In this document: positions 1 through 10,030 of the stretch, in pieces
Numbering within the stretch: the first letter of the stretch is position 1
Layout of the letters: the number at the start of each line of letters is the position of its first letter
Source of the DNA: Natrinema salaciae
Lineage (GTDB): Archaea; Halobacteriota; Halobacteria; Halobacteriales; Natrialbaceae
DNA length: 64,000 nucleotides
Reading direction: 5' to 3'
NCBI RefSeq assembly: GCF_900110865.1
Contig: NZ_FOFD01000003.1
Coordinates: 248,001 to 312,000 of the forward strand
The notes under the pieces: generated by a model
Database searches by the model: none
What the model saw: the letters and a program-made list of their open reading frames with translations, nothing else
Told to the model about the DNA's origin: nothing
Program-made: the position numbers and the translations under genes

Positions 1-3000
1 ACGGTGTACGTCGGCAGCAGCGACGGTTCGATGTACGCGGTAAACGCCCGGACGGGCGAACAGGAGTGGAGATTCGACTCTCGTGGCCCGATCAGTGCGT
101 CACCTACGGTCGTGGACGGATCGGTATTTTTCGGCAATCGTGACCACTCGCTGTACGCCATCGATTCGGAAACCGGAGAGGAAGAATGGGAGTACAAAAC
201 GAGCAGTAACGTTACTACGGCATCGACGGTCGTCGATGGGACGGTATATACCAGCATCGGGAGCGCTGTCGTCGCTGTAGACGCGACCACCGGCGACGAA
301 GTGTGGGAGTACGACACTGATAGTTACGAGATACCAGCATCACCGACTGTCTGGAACGATACCGTCTACGCGGGGGAGAGTGCCAGACACAACGACAGCA
401 TCTATGCGATCGATTCAAAAACGGGTGAAACGCGATGGAGATCCGAGATAGACCTGTCGGTAGGGGAGAGATCGTCTCCCACCGTTGCGAACGGCATCGT
501 ATTCATCGGGGGGTCGTCCGGTCGGTTACACGCTTTTGACGCTGCGACGGGCGATTCCGCGGGCGACTTCCAAACGGGAGACGGCAACCCGATGCCGACT
601 GGTACCGATGAGGGCGAAATTAGCAGGCCTGTGGGGATCAAATCATCACCGACAGTAGCCGACGGGACCGTCTACGTCGGCGGTGGGAGACACGAAAAAT
701 CGGGGTCGCTGTACGCTATCGACGCTGTGACGATGGAACAGGAGTGGGAATACCGACTACCCGATGGGAAAGATATCGGGTATTCATCGCCGACAGTAGC
801 GAATGGGGTAGTGTATTTCGGGAGTGAAGAGCACTTTTACGAGAACGGATACCCGAACAGTACCGGCTCCGTACTAGCAGTCGACGCAGAAAGCGGTGAA
901 CGGCTTTGGGAACGCGATAGCGACCGCGCGGTATTCTCGTCACCGACGGTCGTTCTGGCGGGTGACGATCGGAGTAGCGACTCCCGTGTGCGGCTCGGAA
1001 CGCTCGGCCACCACGACGGGTGGGACGGCGAGGATTCGGCCAGTGCGCACCTCCGAGATACCAGCGGCGATGGGATCCCCGACGCCGTCGCCGAGATGGA
1101 TCTCGGGATGCCCACCGGCGGCCCCGGCGTCGTCGGTACACCGCTGAACCTCGACCCGACCACGGTCGACACCAGCGGCGACGGCATTCCGGACAGCGAA
1201 ACCGTCGACATCAGCTACCGGGTCATAACGGACGACGGCGAGACGAAACTCGAGGCCGAGGTCACGGACGCGGCCCATCACCCGGCGCGTATCGACACGA
1301 CCGGTGACGGGGTGACCGACGCCGAGCAGCTCGAGGGTTGGGAGATCGAGGTCGTCGACGAGCCCACCGAGGCACAAGATCTGATGGAGCTCGTTACGGA
1401 TCCGGACACTGACGGCGATCCCGCTGTGTTCTTCTCGTCTCGAGAGGTGGATGCGGACCCGCTGATAGACGATACGGACGGGGACGGGCTCGCAGACGAG
1501 GAAGAACGTGACCTCGGGACCGACCCCGAACGGTCGGATACGACCGGTGACGGGATTTCCGACGCCGACGCGTTTGACGATCCGGAGGAAGATCCGACGG
1601 TCTTCTCGACGAGTCCGCCCGAAATGACGCTCGTGGACTACAGGAAGTGGTCCGAACCGCCGAGCGTCGATTTCGAACTCGGCCTCGATCCGATCGACGT
1701 AGACGGCCCCTCCTGGCACTTCCAGTATGTTGTTCAGTTCCACGATCCCGGCGGCGTCTCCGAGTACGAGATCACCCGCGGAGACCGAACGATCGGCGAA
1801 GGTACGCTCTCGAACGAGCCAGTAATGGCTACGCGCACGGAAACACTCGAGTCACTCACCGAGGGCGTGTTCACCTCGTGGCGCGGCTCACAGGCGACGG
1901 CCAAAGCGACGGACGGCCACGGGAACGACGGTGCAGAACGAATTCACAGTGAGTCGTCCTTCTACGGCACCGTTATCGGAACGAACGTCGATCCACACGC
2001 CGGTGGCACCCTCTCCGGGTTCACCCATAGCGCAGCCGAACTCCCCGAACTGATAGCGGTGATCGGTGCGGCGTTGTGGGACGATCCCAAAGCGGCCGGG
2101 AACGAGCTCGTCGAGTTAGTCGGTGAGATCGATCGCGAACTGTTGGCAGAGTTACTCCCGATGGTGATCGAGAGCACGCAGGACCAACAGCAGCTTGATA
2201 ATCCTTACTCCGAAGGGACCATCGAACACGAACGATACGCCGAGGGCTGGTACGAAGGCTACACGTTACACTTCTTATCGTCGATAGCCTACGGCGGCAC
2301 GATCACGAAGGGGGCCACCAAGGGAGCCAACGTCGGCAGTCGATTGAGCCGCGTCAGTGACGACTTGCCGACCGCCTCGAGGGCCATTCGAGCTGACGGC
2401 AGTGGGCTCAAATCCGCCCGCATCGCGAACCGGCTGGCTGATCAAGGATACGACGGTCTGGCACAGAAATTCCGGACTGCCGGAAAGGAAGCGCAAACGG
2501 TCAAGACGCTCGATGAAGTCGACACTGCGGTTCTCCGATCGCTCGACGAAACCCAACGGACGGAACTCCTTCAGCACATTGCAGACCATCCGAATGGCGC
2601 TCGTCTCGTCGACGATCTGGGTCCGCAACGCACGGACGAACTCTTCTCCCTATCGGTGCGACAGACTGACAACGTTCAACTTCGGGAGAATCTTTTCCGA
2701 TTACACCGACAGGGAGTTCCGTCGGACGAGATCGACCGGTTCGCTCGGAATGTAGACAAACTAGAGGGAACGTCCGGTCTTCATCGGTCTATCGAAACCA
2801 CAGTGAACGGTGGGAATCCCAGTAACTTCCGCGGCGACCTGTTTGAAACGGAGGTGGCAGTTCGCAAAGGTTCAGACAACGTAAAAGAGATGGGTAAATC
2901 GATTCCAGGTGGTGAGGTCGACATCGTTATGGAGAACAGACTCGTGGAAACAAAGAGCGGAAGTTACCAAGCCGTCACAAATCAGGACAGACAATACCAG

Positions 3001-3135
3001 CAGCTCGCCTCCCAGATTGCAACCTATCAACGATATGCAGACGAATCGGATGTCATCGAGGTCGCATTCAGGGCTAAGCCGAGCGATGATGTCAGATCGC
3101 TGCTTGATAACAATGGAATCGAATATACATATTGA
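1..3135 (+). CDS. Polymorphic-toxin-like protein, 5' end outside window
   Basis: The open frame runs through base 1, so the N-terminus is missing. In the visible 1,044 residues I see about seven PQQ-type propeller blades (1-330, units such as LYAIDSETGEEEWEY), then DTSGDGIPD-type calcium-binding repeats (345-530), an Ig-like stretch (about 550-640), a helical linker with a glycine-rich patch (GTITKGATKGANVG), and a C-terminal domain from about 940. That tail has GDLFETEV, then GEVDIV (D974) and VETK (E983, K985), then a Q-rich helix: the layout of a PD-(D/E)XK nuclease. A long secreted or surface stalk with a nuclease tail fits archaeal polymorphic toxins. The base composition is AT-rich compared with the flanks (a sampled 60-base line near 2881 is 45% G+C). 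The nuclease call is by motif only. Confidence 0.75.
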   Translation, partial: TVYVGSSDGSMYAVNARTGEQEWRFDSRGPISASPTVVDGSVFFGNRDHSLYAIDSETGEEEWEYKTSSNVTTASTVVDGTVYTSIGSAVVAVDATTGDEVWEYDTDSYEIPASPTVWNDTVYAGESARHNDSIYAIDSKTGETRWRSEIDLSVGERSSPTVANGIVFIGGSSGRLHAFDAATGDSAGDFQTGDGNPMPTGTDEGEISRPVGIKSSPTVADGTVYVGGGRHEKSGSLYAIDAVTMEQEWEYRLPDGKDIGYSSPTVANGVVYFGSEEHFYENGYPNSTGSVLAVDAESGERLWERDSDRAVFSSPTVVLAGDDRSSDSRVRLGTLGHHDGWDGEDSASAHLRDTSGDGIPDAVAEMDLGMPTGGPGVVGTPLNLDPTTVDTSGDGIPDSETVDISYRVITDDGETKLEAEVTDAAHHPARIDTTGDGVTDAEQLEGWEIEVVDEPTEAQDLMELVTDPDTDGDPAVFFSSREVDADPLIDDTDGDGLADEEERDLGTDPERSDTTGDGISDADAFDDPEEDPTVFSTSPPEMTLVDYRKWSEPPSVDFELGLDPIDVDGPSWHFQYVVQFHDPGGVSEYEITRGDRTIGEGTLSNEPVMATRTETLESLTEGVFTSWRGSQATAKATDGHGNDGAERIHSESSFYGTVIGTNVDPHAGGTLSGFTHSAAELPELIAVIGAALWDDPKAAGNELVELVGEIDRELLAELLPMVIESTQDQQQLDNPYSEGTIEHERYAEGWYEGYTLHFLSSIAYGGTITKGATKGANVGSRLSRVSDDLPTASRAIRADGSGLKSARIANRLADQGYDGLAQKFRTAGKEAQTVKTLDEVDTAVLRSLDETQRTELLQHIADHPNGARLVDDLGPQRTDELFSLSVRQTDNVQLRENLFRLHRQGVPSDEIDRFARNVDKLEGTSGLHRSIETTVNGGNPSNFRGDLFETEVAVRKGSDNVKEMGKSIPGGEVDIVMENRLVETKSGSYQAVTNQDRQYQQLASQIATYQRYADESDVIEVAFRAKPSDDVRSLLDNNGIEYTY

Positions 3136-3163
3136 AAATACACTAAGATAGCAAAATGTCACA

Positions 3164-3832
3164 ATGACGACTGAATCACTGGATGTACGGTTTTATGCCC
3201 CCGATCGAAGGACGAGCGTCGATATCGCGGACCTCCTCCGCTACTGCGGTCGCACGTTCGACCTCACTGGCGATGATCCCTCGAGCACACGAAGTCTCGG
3301 TCCAGACGCCGTCGACGAGCTCCCGTCCGTGATCCCGCTCGAAGATGCTATCGAGCGTGTGAGTTCGGGTCGCCATGGAGCGCTCTGGTTCCGAGAGCAG
3401 AATATCGAGTTCGGCCTGCATATCCATCCGGATATCGATGACCCGGCAACGTTCACGGTGTCGGTGCCTGACCACTATGTGCGAAGCAGCCAAAAAAAGA
3501 ACGTGTGTTCGGTCATCGACGACATCGTCATTCCACTCTACGAGTACGCTACGCCGATGTTCGTCTACGGCGGCACGTATCTCGACGATCACATCCTCAG
3601 CCGGGAACACATCGAATCTGGATGCATTGACCGTGCGTTCTGGCTGCTCGTGTTCGGACCACAACTCGTTGAGACGCTTGGCAAGGAACGCCTCGCGGGG
3701 CTGTCGGCCTCGCGGTTCAGCGAGCTTTCCGACGGCGGGCGCCTCGTCTTGTTAACTGACACCCCCAATACATGCGCCGAGGTACAGCGAGCAGACGCTG
3801 AGACGGTACTCCAAGAGGGGTGCGGACCGTAG
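3164..3832 (+). CDS. Candidate immunity protein, 222 aa
   Basis: It begins 28 bases after the toxin stop on the same strand. The protein is soluble, acidic, without signal peptide or membrane segment, and begins MTTESLDVRFYAPD. I do not recognise a named family. Features include a central alpha/beta stretch (residues 70-150, with FGLHIHPDIDD and FVYGGTYLDDH) and a helical end. The position directly behind a toxin-like gene with a C-terminal nuclease is where immunity genes of polymorphic toxins normally sit, so I infer that it neutralises the nuclease in the cytoplasm. It could equally be a chaperone or an unrelated accessory gene. ATG 3164 is the first in-frame start. Confidence 0.55.
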   Translation: MTTESLDVRFYAPDRRTSVDIADLLRYCGRTFDLTGDDPSSTRSLGPDAVDELPSVIPLEDAIERVSSGRHGALWFREQNIEFGLHIHPDIDDPATFTVSVPDHYVRSSQKKNVCSVIDDIVIPLYEYATPMFVYGGTYLDDHILSREHIESGCIDRAFWLLVFGPQLVETLGKERLAGLSASRFSELSDGGRLVLLTDTPNTCAEVQRADAETVLQEGCGP

Positions 3833-4061
3833 CCGGCCGGCAGTGGACCCGATAGACTGCCGTCACAGAACATATCTACCGTGCGGCTAGACCCGAGTGA
3901 AATCGGTAAAACCGACTACTGGACCCGTCAGCATAGAACCACGGCCCTATACCTCACAGTCACATGAACTGCACAGACCCCTATTTCGGCGACGCTGTCG
4001 TTTGAGGAGAGCGGCGAGCGCGACGCCACCAAGGGCGTGCGGCTGATTAACATTACCTATT

Positions 4062-5138
4062 ATGACACAAGGCAAACGCACGTGGTCGCCGGAGCTTTCT
4101 ATTTCGTTCAGTGACAGGGAGACTGTGCGAACAGTGGTGACACGTGGCCACTGGCCCAGCACTGAACTCAAGCTCTCTGCTCCCGAGACTGACCGTACGT
4201 TGAAACTCGTCTTCGACGACCCCCCTGACGTGGTCATTGATTTCGTTGTGAGCGCCGTTCTAGATGCGAATTACGGCACACAATCACTCGTAAGACCTGC
4301 AAACTGGTACTACTATCGTGAGGGTGTCCAGCGCGAGCGTGGCGAAGGGTCCATAATCTATCGGCCAGTCGAGACTGGGACGGTCGCACTCGATATCGTT
4401 GATGTCGATAGCGACAGTGCACCCGAAGGCGGTCGAGGACGGTTCAACGAAGCCGTGTCTCTCGATTCGAAGCTTCGGATCAACCCTGTACCGGTTTCGG
4501 CACGGGAACAGCTATCGACGCTATACGACTTCGGTCAGAAAGTACTCGAGATCTATCGAGAACATGGAGGTGACCGATCAGAGCCCCAACAGCAACTACA
4601 AAAGATCGTCCAAGATGTAGAAGGTGCATTGACTAGCGGAAAGGACGACAATCGTGTCGGATTCGATACCTCCCTCGATAGATACGAGGAACTCTTCTTG
4701 GAGAATCCAACGACTACTGAGGATGTCCACGGGCCAATTCAGGACGAGTGGCTCCGAACGCACGCCCTCGAGACGGATACCATCGAACGACTGGTCGACG
4801 AACGGATCCGCTCTGCAGATGGGGAGTCCGCACGACGCTGGTACAAGGCCCTGTTCATGATCGAGGACGAGATCACCGAACGAACGCTGAATGCTCTGGC
4901 CGCGGATCCGGATCAACGTGCAATTGGCGGGCTTTTGCTGTTCGTATGGGACGACGATCCACAATTTGCTCCGCAAGCAGTCTCGATCCTCGGATCACTA
5001 CTCGCAGCTCACGAAACGTTCGAGGAAGCTAGAGAAAGCTACCAGTACGTATTCCAGCAGATAGAGAACCTGTCAGCCCAGTCAAATCACACTTCCGTCC
5101 GAGCCGCCGCCGTCGAAGCGCTCGAGAAGATCAACTAA
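4062..5138 (+). CDS. Hypothetical protein, 358 aa, in toxin island
   Basis: Not recognised. The N-terminal 150 residues are beta-rich (many alternating hydrophobic strands such as LKLVFDDPPDVVIDFVV). The C-terminal 200 residues are helical and read like an alpha-solenoid (ERTLNALAADPDQRAIGGLLLF..., ending RAAAVEALEKIN), which is typical of HEAT-like protein-binding repeats. No signal peptide or membrane segment. It is co-directional with the toxin and candidate immunity genes but separated by 229 bases, so it may have its own promoter. Codon use and A+T richness match the island rather than the core genome. A second immunity protein or an adaptor is possible but unproven. Confidence 0.6.
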   Translation: MTQGKRTWSPELSISFSDRETVRTVVTRGHWPSTELKLSAPETDRTLKLVFDDPPDVVIDFVVSAVLDANYGTQSLVRPANWYYYREGVQRERGEGSIIYRPVETGTVALDIVDVDSDSAPEGGRGRFNEAVSLDSKLRINPVPVSAREQLSTLYDFGQKVLEIYREHGGDRSEPQQQLQKIVQDVEGALTSGKDDNRVGFDTSLDRYEELFLENPTTTEDVHGPIQDEWLRTHALETDTIERLVDERIRSADGESARRWYKALFMIEDEITERTLNALAADPDQRAIGGLLLFVWDDDPQFAPQAVSILGSLLAAHETFEEARESYQYVFQQIENLSAQSNHTSVRAAAVEALEKIN

Positions 5139-5230
5139 TCACGCTCGTAAAACGCAGTAGAGAAAACTCGTGACCATCGTTACGCTTTCTATCGCCGACG
5201 GCTGGAAGCGTACACTGCGAGCGAAACGGA

Positions 5231-5402
5231 CTCGCAGTAGACTGTGATATCGAGCGTCCCGGCTACAAGTTCGTCTTCGAATTTCGCGTCGATGATCGCC
5301 ACGGAGTGAGCTCCGTCGAGCTCGAGCAATCCGGGGTCACGGAATTCGCCGATTCGTATCCCGCCGCGCCGACGGTCGAGGAATCGGTCGACTTCTATGG
5401 GA
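5231..5402 (+). pseudogene. Remnant of a second toxin-type Ig-like pre-domain
   Basis: An open frame without a usable start encodes VDCDIERPGYKFVFEF, then RVDDRHGVSSVELEQ. It matches the Ig-like part of the upstream toxin (1690-1780: DVDGPSWHFQYVVQF, then HDPGGVSEYEITRG) without a gap: P, F, D, GVS and E coincide in the same spacing. The frame ends against the alaS stop at 5403. I read it as a decayed fragment of another toxin-family gene; it could be a chance fold-level resemblance. Confidence 0.4.
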
Positions 5403-8180
5403 TCAGGCGTTCAGCACCTGCCGCAACACGTCGGGGGCGTCCTCGAGCGCGTCGTCGAGCGCCTCGGTGTCGGGGCCGCCGCCCTGCGCGAAGTCCGGCG
5501 GGCCGCCGCCGCCGCCGCCGACCTTCGAGGCGAGTTCGCCGACGACGTCGCCGGCGTTGACGCCGACGTCGTCGGGCACGGCGACGACGAACTGGGCACC
5601 GCTCTCGCCGCTGCCGAGGACGGCGATCTTGCCGCCCTCGACGAGGGCGTTCGCCGTGGCGCGCAGCTCGTCCATGTCGGCGTCGAGGCGCTGGACGACG
5701 GCCGTGGTGTCGCCGACCTCGACTTCCTCGCCGCCGCCACCGCCGCCGGTGCGGGCCTCGGCGAGCTGTTCCGTCAGGTCCTCGATCTCCTTGCCTCGCG
5801 CCTTCCACTCCTCGAAGAACCGTTCGGCGGTGTCGGGGACGTCTTCGGGCGAGACGTCCAGGATCTCGGCGGCCTCGTAGAGCGCGTCTTCTTTCCGTTG
5901 GGTCGCCTCGATCGCGGCCTCGCCGGCGGCGAACGTGATTCGTTCGACGCCGTCCTGCACGCGCTCGGTGTTGAGAACCTTGATCGTGCCGATGTCGCCG
6001 GTGCGGGCGACGTGGGTGCCACCGCAGGCCTGAACGTCCTCGTCGACGTGGATCAGGCGGATCTGCTCGCCCGGCGGGATCCCGCCCTGGTAGAGGTCGA
6101 AACCGTGTTCGGCCTCTGCGTCGTGGCGGTCGGGCCACTCCTGGGAGACCGCGGTGTTGTCCATCACGATCTCGTTGGCGCGTTTCTCGATGGTTTTGAC
6201 GTCATCGCGAGCGATTCGGTCGTAGTGGCGAACGTCGATCCGCGAGCTCTCGACGCCTTTCTGGGCACCGGCCTGTCGGATGTGCTCGCCGAGCACCTGT
6301 CGCGCGGCGTGGATGACGATGTGAGTCGCCGTGTGGTGGCGCATGAGTTGTCGGCGGCGGCTGCCGTCGACCTGGCCGTTGACGAACTCGCCCTTGCCGG
6401 GATCCTCGCCGGTTCGGTGGCAGATGACGCCGTCCTCGATCTGGACGTCCGTGACCTCGACGGTGGTATCGTCGGTCGAGAGCGTCCCCGTGTCCGCGGG
6501 CTGGCCACCGCCCTCGGGATAGAACATCGTCTGGTCGAGGACGACGTCGTACCCCTCGTCGCGCTCGAAGACGTCGAGAACGACCGCTTCGAACTGGGTG
6601 CGTTGCTGATCGTCGTAGTAGAGTTTCTCCGTCTCGGGGAGGTCCTCGAAGCGCTCGTCTTCGTCCTCCTCGGCCTCCGGCACCGCCTCGGGCGTGTCGT
6701 GGCGCTTCGCGACGAGGCTGTAGAAGTCGTCGGGAACCTCGACCGTTGCCCCCGTGTCTTCGGCGATCTCCGCGACCATATCCGGCTGAATGCCGTGGGA
6801 GTCGTAGAGCTCGATCAGCTCGTCGGTCGGGATCGGCTCGCCTTTCTTCGCGTACTCCTCGGCCAGCGTCTCGACCCGGCGGCCGCCCCGTTCGAGCGTC
6901 TCGCGGTACTTCTCGACCTCGGTGCGGACGATGTCCCGGATCGTGTCGCGGTTCTCGTAGTCGAGGCGCTCGGCCTGCATGTCGACGAGTTCGTCCAGCG
7001 GCGCGTCGACGCCGACGGTATCACAGAGCCGCTTCGTTCGCCGGAGGACCATTCGCGCGAGATAGCCCGTGCCGACGTTCGAGGGGACGATGCCGTCCCC
7101 GAGCATGTACGCCAGCGTCCGGCAGTGGTCGGCGATCGCGTAGATGTCCTCGAGGGGTTCCATCAGCTCCTCGAGTTCCGCCGCGTCGACGTCGAGTTCG
7201 GCGGCGATTTCGCCGCGAGCGGTCTCCATATCGTCGGCTTCGTCGATGTCCATGTGACCCGCGAGTTTCGCGGTGCGGTGGACGAGCGCCTCCTGCTCGT
7301 CGGTGTGCTCGAGTCCCGCGTTCTCCTTGAGGAAGGCGATCATGTCGGGGTAGACCGCCTCGTAGACGGTCGGCGTCCCCTGGGAGACCCAGGTCCACCG
7401 CTCGAGCCCGTAACCAGTGTCGACGATGTAGGTGTCCATCGGGCTGTAGCGGTTCCCGTCTTTCATCTCGTACTCGCCGTCGGGGTCCTGCTCCATCGAC
7501 ATGAAGACGAGCGTGGCGAGTTCGACGCCGCGGTAGATGACCTCGATGGCGGGCCCGGCGTTCCCGCCGCCGACCCACGGGTCCTCGATGTAGACGACCT
7601 CCTCCAGGTCGACGCCCATCGACTCGAAGAAGCCGTCGCAGAGTTCGACGGTGTGGTCCTTCCAGTAGACCTCGCCGTGGTAGGCGTAGGCGTCCTCGTC
7701 GACGTCCTCGCGCGTGTTGAACGCGTGGTGGGCCATCATCTCGAAGGCCATCGTGTGCCGACCGGTCTTGCCGACGTTGTCGATGTCCTGCATTCGAATA
7801 CAGGGCTGGGAGACGCAGAGCGGGTTCGCCGGCGGGGGCGTCTCGCCGCTCGTCACCAGGGGCTGGAAGTCGTAGATCGACGCCTGCGTCAGCAGGACGT
7901 CGTCTCGCCAGCGGTTCGCCGCGACGGGATAGGGCTCGATTCGCTCGTGTTCGTTGGCCTCGAAGTAAGAGAGAAAGGCCTCGCGCATCTCCCCGAGATT
8001 GTACGAGTCGTCGAATCCCGAGTTGTCGATGAAGCCGTACTCCTCGCAGGGTGGCTCACCGCAGGTTACCCTGCTCTCGTCGCGCGTCCAGAAGTGAGCG
8101 CCACACTTCGGACACTCCTTGCGCTCGAATCCTTCCTCCTCGAAGTACTCGAGGCGGTACTCCTCCTCTAGTTCGCTCAT
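5403..8180 (-). CDS. alaS: Alanyl-tRNA synthetase
   Basis: 925 residues, the usual size of archaeal AlaRS. It charges tRNA-Ala with alanine in the cytoplasm. The N-terminus carries an archaeal cysteine cluster (CPKCGAHFW ... CGEPPC), followed by the class II catalytic core with [16 protein letters not shown] and the GNAGPAIEV region. The editing domain shows HHTATH near residue 613 and CGGTH near residue 719, which clear mischarged Ser/Gly. A Gly-rich stretch (GGGGGEE) precedes the C-terminal DHHA1-type part, which ends with [16 protein letters not shown] chose ATG 8180 ([13 protein letters not shown]) because it matches archaeal AlaRS N-termini; a much longer open frame upstream is non-coding. 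A TATA-like box sits 24-32 bases upstream. Confidence 0.97.
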   Translation of the reverse strand: MSELEEEYRLEYFEEEGFERKECPKCGAHFWTRDESRVTCGEPPCEEYGFIDNSGFDDSYNLGEMREAFLSYFEANEHERIEPYPVAANRWRDDVLLTQASIYDFQPLVTSGETPPPANPLCVSQPCIRMQDIDNVGKTGRHTMAFEMMAHHAFNTREDVDEDAYAYHGEVYWKDHTVELCDGFFESMGVDLEEVVYIEDPWVGGGNAGPAIEVIYRGVELATLVFMSMEQDPDGEYEMKDGNRYSPMDTYIVDTGYGLERWTWVSQGTPTVYEAVYPDMIAFLKENAGLEHTDEQEALVHRTAKLAGHMDIDEADDMETARGEIAAELDVDAAELEELMEPLEDIYAIADHCRTLAYMLGDGIVPSNVGTGYLARMVLRRTKRLCDTVGVDAPLDELVDMQAERLDYENRDTIRDIVRTEVEKYRETLERGGRRVETLAEEYAKKGEPIPTDELIELYDSHGIQPDMVAEIAEDTGATVEVPDDFYSLVAKRHDTPEAVPEAEEDEDERFEDLPETEKLYYDDQQRTQFEAVVLDVFERDEGYDVVLDQTMFYPEGGGQPADTGTLSTDDTTVEVTDVQIEDGVICHRTGEDPGKGEFVNGQVDGSRRRQLMRHHTATHIVIHAARQVLGEHIRQAGAQKGVESSRIDVRHYDRIARDDVKTIEKRANEIVMDNTAVSQEWPDRHDAEAEHGFDLYQGGIPPGEQIRLIHVDEDVQACGGTHVARTGDIGTIKVLNTERVQDGVERITFAAGEAAIEATQRKEDALYEAAEILDVSPEDVPDTAERFFEEWKARGKEIEDLTEQLAEARTGGGGGGEEVEVGDTTAVVQRLDADMDELRATANALVEGGKIAVLGSGESGAQFVVAVPDDVGVNAGDVVGELASKVGGGGGGPPDFAQGGGPDTEALDDALEDAPDVLRQVLNA

Positions 8181-8552
8181 TACGCGTGTATTGGCCTTGC
8201 AGCGCGTAAAACAGTTCCGCAACAGGTGTCGGCGACCGGCGACCGGCGCGAGCGTGAGCGAGCCGTCCGCCGAACGGAGGCCGGTGTCAGCGCGTCTCGA
8301 GAGCCGCCAGTCGACTTCGCGCCCGTGTTTATTGGGCGTCTGTGACGGGGGCATTATGTTCGTAAGTGATAAGCAATTAATAAGTATAGTCGTCTGAAAC
8401 GTATCGGTAATGGTGGGACTTCGACAGACGCCGACGAATCCGACGGGTGCACGTGGACGCGGACTCGATCGACTCGAGCGATCGATCCGGGCCGACCCCG
8501 GAGAGCGCCGTGATCGCGGGACGGGAATCGAGTCCAGGGGCCACGAGTGACG
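8181..8552. other. Intergenic region with AT-rich core
   Basis: 372 bases between divergent genes. The left end holds the alaS promoter. An AT-rich stretch (8335-8400, with AATTAATAAGTATAG) probably holds the promoter for the Tat-substrate gene at 8553, implying a long leader. I see no convincing gene. Confidence 0.5.
8204..8213 (-). promoter_or_regulatory. TATA-like box of alaS
   Basis: The minus strand reads TTTTACGC about 24-32 bases before the alaS ATG, the spacing expected for a leaderless haloarchaeal transcript. Confidence 0.5.
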
Positions 8553-9209
8553 ATGTCGACGCGACGAACCCTGCTCCGAAAGGCCGGTCTGACCGGCATC
8601 GGAACGGTCGCCGGCGTTGCCCTCCTCCCGTCGCCGCCGAACGCGACGGAGCCGAGCGGCACCGTCGAAGCCGCCGAGCCACCCGCAGGAATCGCCGACT
8701 GGCTCGACGCCCCGATCACCGACGAAGACGCATCGCCGATCGGTCGGTACCACTACGAACCGACGGGCGACGGGTTCCGCGCGACGGCCCCGTTCAACGT
8801 CGTACTCCTCCCCGACGCCGACGGGGAGCGCGGCCTCGAGCGCGTCATGTCCGTTCTCGACGCCGAGGGCTGGATCCGCAGTCCCGAGGAGTACACCCGG
8901 TTCGCCTGGGATCGGACCGACGAGGAGTACGTCCGCCAGCAGGCGACGGCCGCCCAGTCCTACTACGGGACGAACGGTCGGCGACACGTCCGGTGCTGGT
9001 CGTTCGAGGGGGTCGTCTCGATGCAGGCCCACGAGGATACCCCCGCTCGGCCGAAACACGGCGTCGCCTCCTATCGTCGCGGCCGGGACACCGTCGAGGC
9101 GATCTTCGCCGCGGACGGCTGGCGGGTGTCACCCGACGCGATCGAGCTGGACAACGAGAAGGGGCCCGACCACGACGGGTTCGCGACGGTCATCGCGGAG
9201 GAGCCATGA
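8553..9209 (+). CDS. Tat-exported hypothetical protein, 218 aa
   Basis: The N-terminus [11 protein letters not shown] followed by a hydrophobic stretch ([13 protein letters not shown]) is a twin-arginine signal, so the protein is predicted to be exported folded. There is no Cys lipobox. The mature part is acidic and contains [22 protein letters not shown], a pattern I do not recognise as a named family. An in-frame GTG lies two codons upstream (8547), and an AGGGG sequence lies 6 bases before that GTG. I prefer ATG 8553 because it starts directly before the twin arginine, but 8547 is possible. The stop overlaps the start of the next gene (ATGA), so the two are probably translated together. 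Confidence 0.75.
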   Translation: MSTRRTLLRKAGLTGIGTVAGVALLPSPPNATEPSGTVEAAEPPAGIADWLDAPITDEDASPIGRYHYEPTGDGFRATAPFNVVLLPDADGERGLERVMSVLDAEGWIRSPEEYTRFAWDRTDEEYVRQQATAAQSYYGTNGRRHVRCWSFEGVVSMQAHEDTPARPKHGVASYRRGRDTVEAIFAADGWRVSPDAIELDNEKGPDHDGFATVIAEEP

Positions 9210-9898
9210 GTCCCGAGACCGACGACCGACGATCGCTCGGGGCGCGCGCAGCCGTCGGGGCCGCCCTCGAGCATCCGCTGGTCGGCCTCCATCGCCGGCG
9301 AACGGCGCTCACCGTGACGTATCTGCTGGGACTGACCGCAACGTTTCTCCTCAGTTACGTCGGAGCGAGGCTGCCAGTCGACGACGCCGTTCTACAGACG
9401 CTGACGACGGGGTTGGATACGCTGAGCCTGGTCTTCATCGCGGTCGTGACGCCGACGATCCTGGTCGTCCCGCTGGTCTCCGCGGCCTGGAACGGCGGGC
9501 CGGGGCTGTCCGCCCTCGTCCCGGTCGTTCCGGTCGCGCTGGGTGATATCATCGCCGGCGCGTACGTCCTCGATCTCGACGTCGCGATCGCCCTGACCGT
9601 CTGTCCGAGCGCGGCCGCGCTCGCGCTCGTCTCCGCCGACGTGCGACGAACCGGCTCGCTTCGGTTCTGGCGGAGCGGCGTCGACGAGGATCGGCTCCTG
9701 TTCGTCACGGCGATCGCGATCGTCACCGCCGTCGGCGTCGGCCGGTTCGTCAGCACCGCGCCGTCGTACATGCTCGAGTGGTACGCGCCGATGGGCGGCT
9801 ACTGGCTCGTCACCGCCACGGTCGTGGGGAGCTACTGGCTGGCCGCCGTTCGATCGACGTGGCGCACCGACGACAGTCACGCCGCTGCGGATTCGTAG
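9206..9898 (+). CDS. Multi-pass membrane protein, 230 aa
   Basis: The ATG overlaps the stop of the Tat-substrate gene, so the two form an operon. About six hydrophobic segments are visible (for example LTVTYLLGLTATFLLSYVG, LVFIAVVTPTILVVPLVSAA, LSALVPVVPVALGDIIAGAYV, LLFVTAIAIVTAVGVG, YWLVTATVVGSYWLAAV). I do not recognise the family. Pairing with an exported protein suggests that the two act together at the envelope, but the substrate or role is unknown. A longer open frame upstream of 9206 is a shadow of the preceding gene. Confidence 0.75.
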   Translation: MSPETDDRRSLGARAAVGAALEHPLVGLHRRRTALTVTYLLGLTATFLLSYVGARLPVDDAVLQTLTTGLDTLSLVFIAVVTPTILVVPLVSAAWNGGPGLSALVPVVPVALGDIIAGAYVLDLDVAIALTVCPSAAALALVSADVRRTGSLRFWRSGVDEDRLLFVTAIAIVTAVGVGRFVSTAPSYMLEWYAPMGGYWLVTATVVGSYWLAAVRSTWRTDDSHAAADS

Positions 9899-9994
9899 CT
9901 CGCGACCGGCGATCCACCGCTCGTCCGCAGGCACGCTCTGCTCTCGAACGCGTCGATCGCCGGAGACGACTCAGCGGTCGATACGGGCGGCAAC

Positions 9995-10002
9995 GTTTTA
10001 TC
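9995..10002 (+). promoter_or_regulatory. TATA-like box before the TTG-started kinase gene
   Basis: GTTTTATC lies 29-36 bases before the TTG at 10031. This spacing fits a leaderless transcript and supports the unusual start codon. Confidence 0.45.
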
Positions 10003-10030
10003 GTGGGAGACGGTCACGCCATACAGGCAA

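Noticed and set aside
5397-8171. 924-codon open frame on + opposite alaS
   Set aside because: Shadow of alaS; composition is complementary to the synthetase and no domain is recognisable.
8447-9205. N-terminal part of the long frame leading into the membrane protein at 9206
   Set aside because: It is the shadow of the Tat-substrate gene, whose signal peptide and overlap with 9206 are clear.
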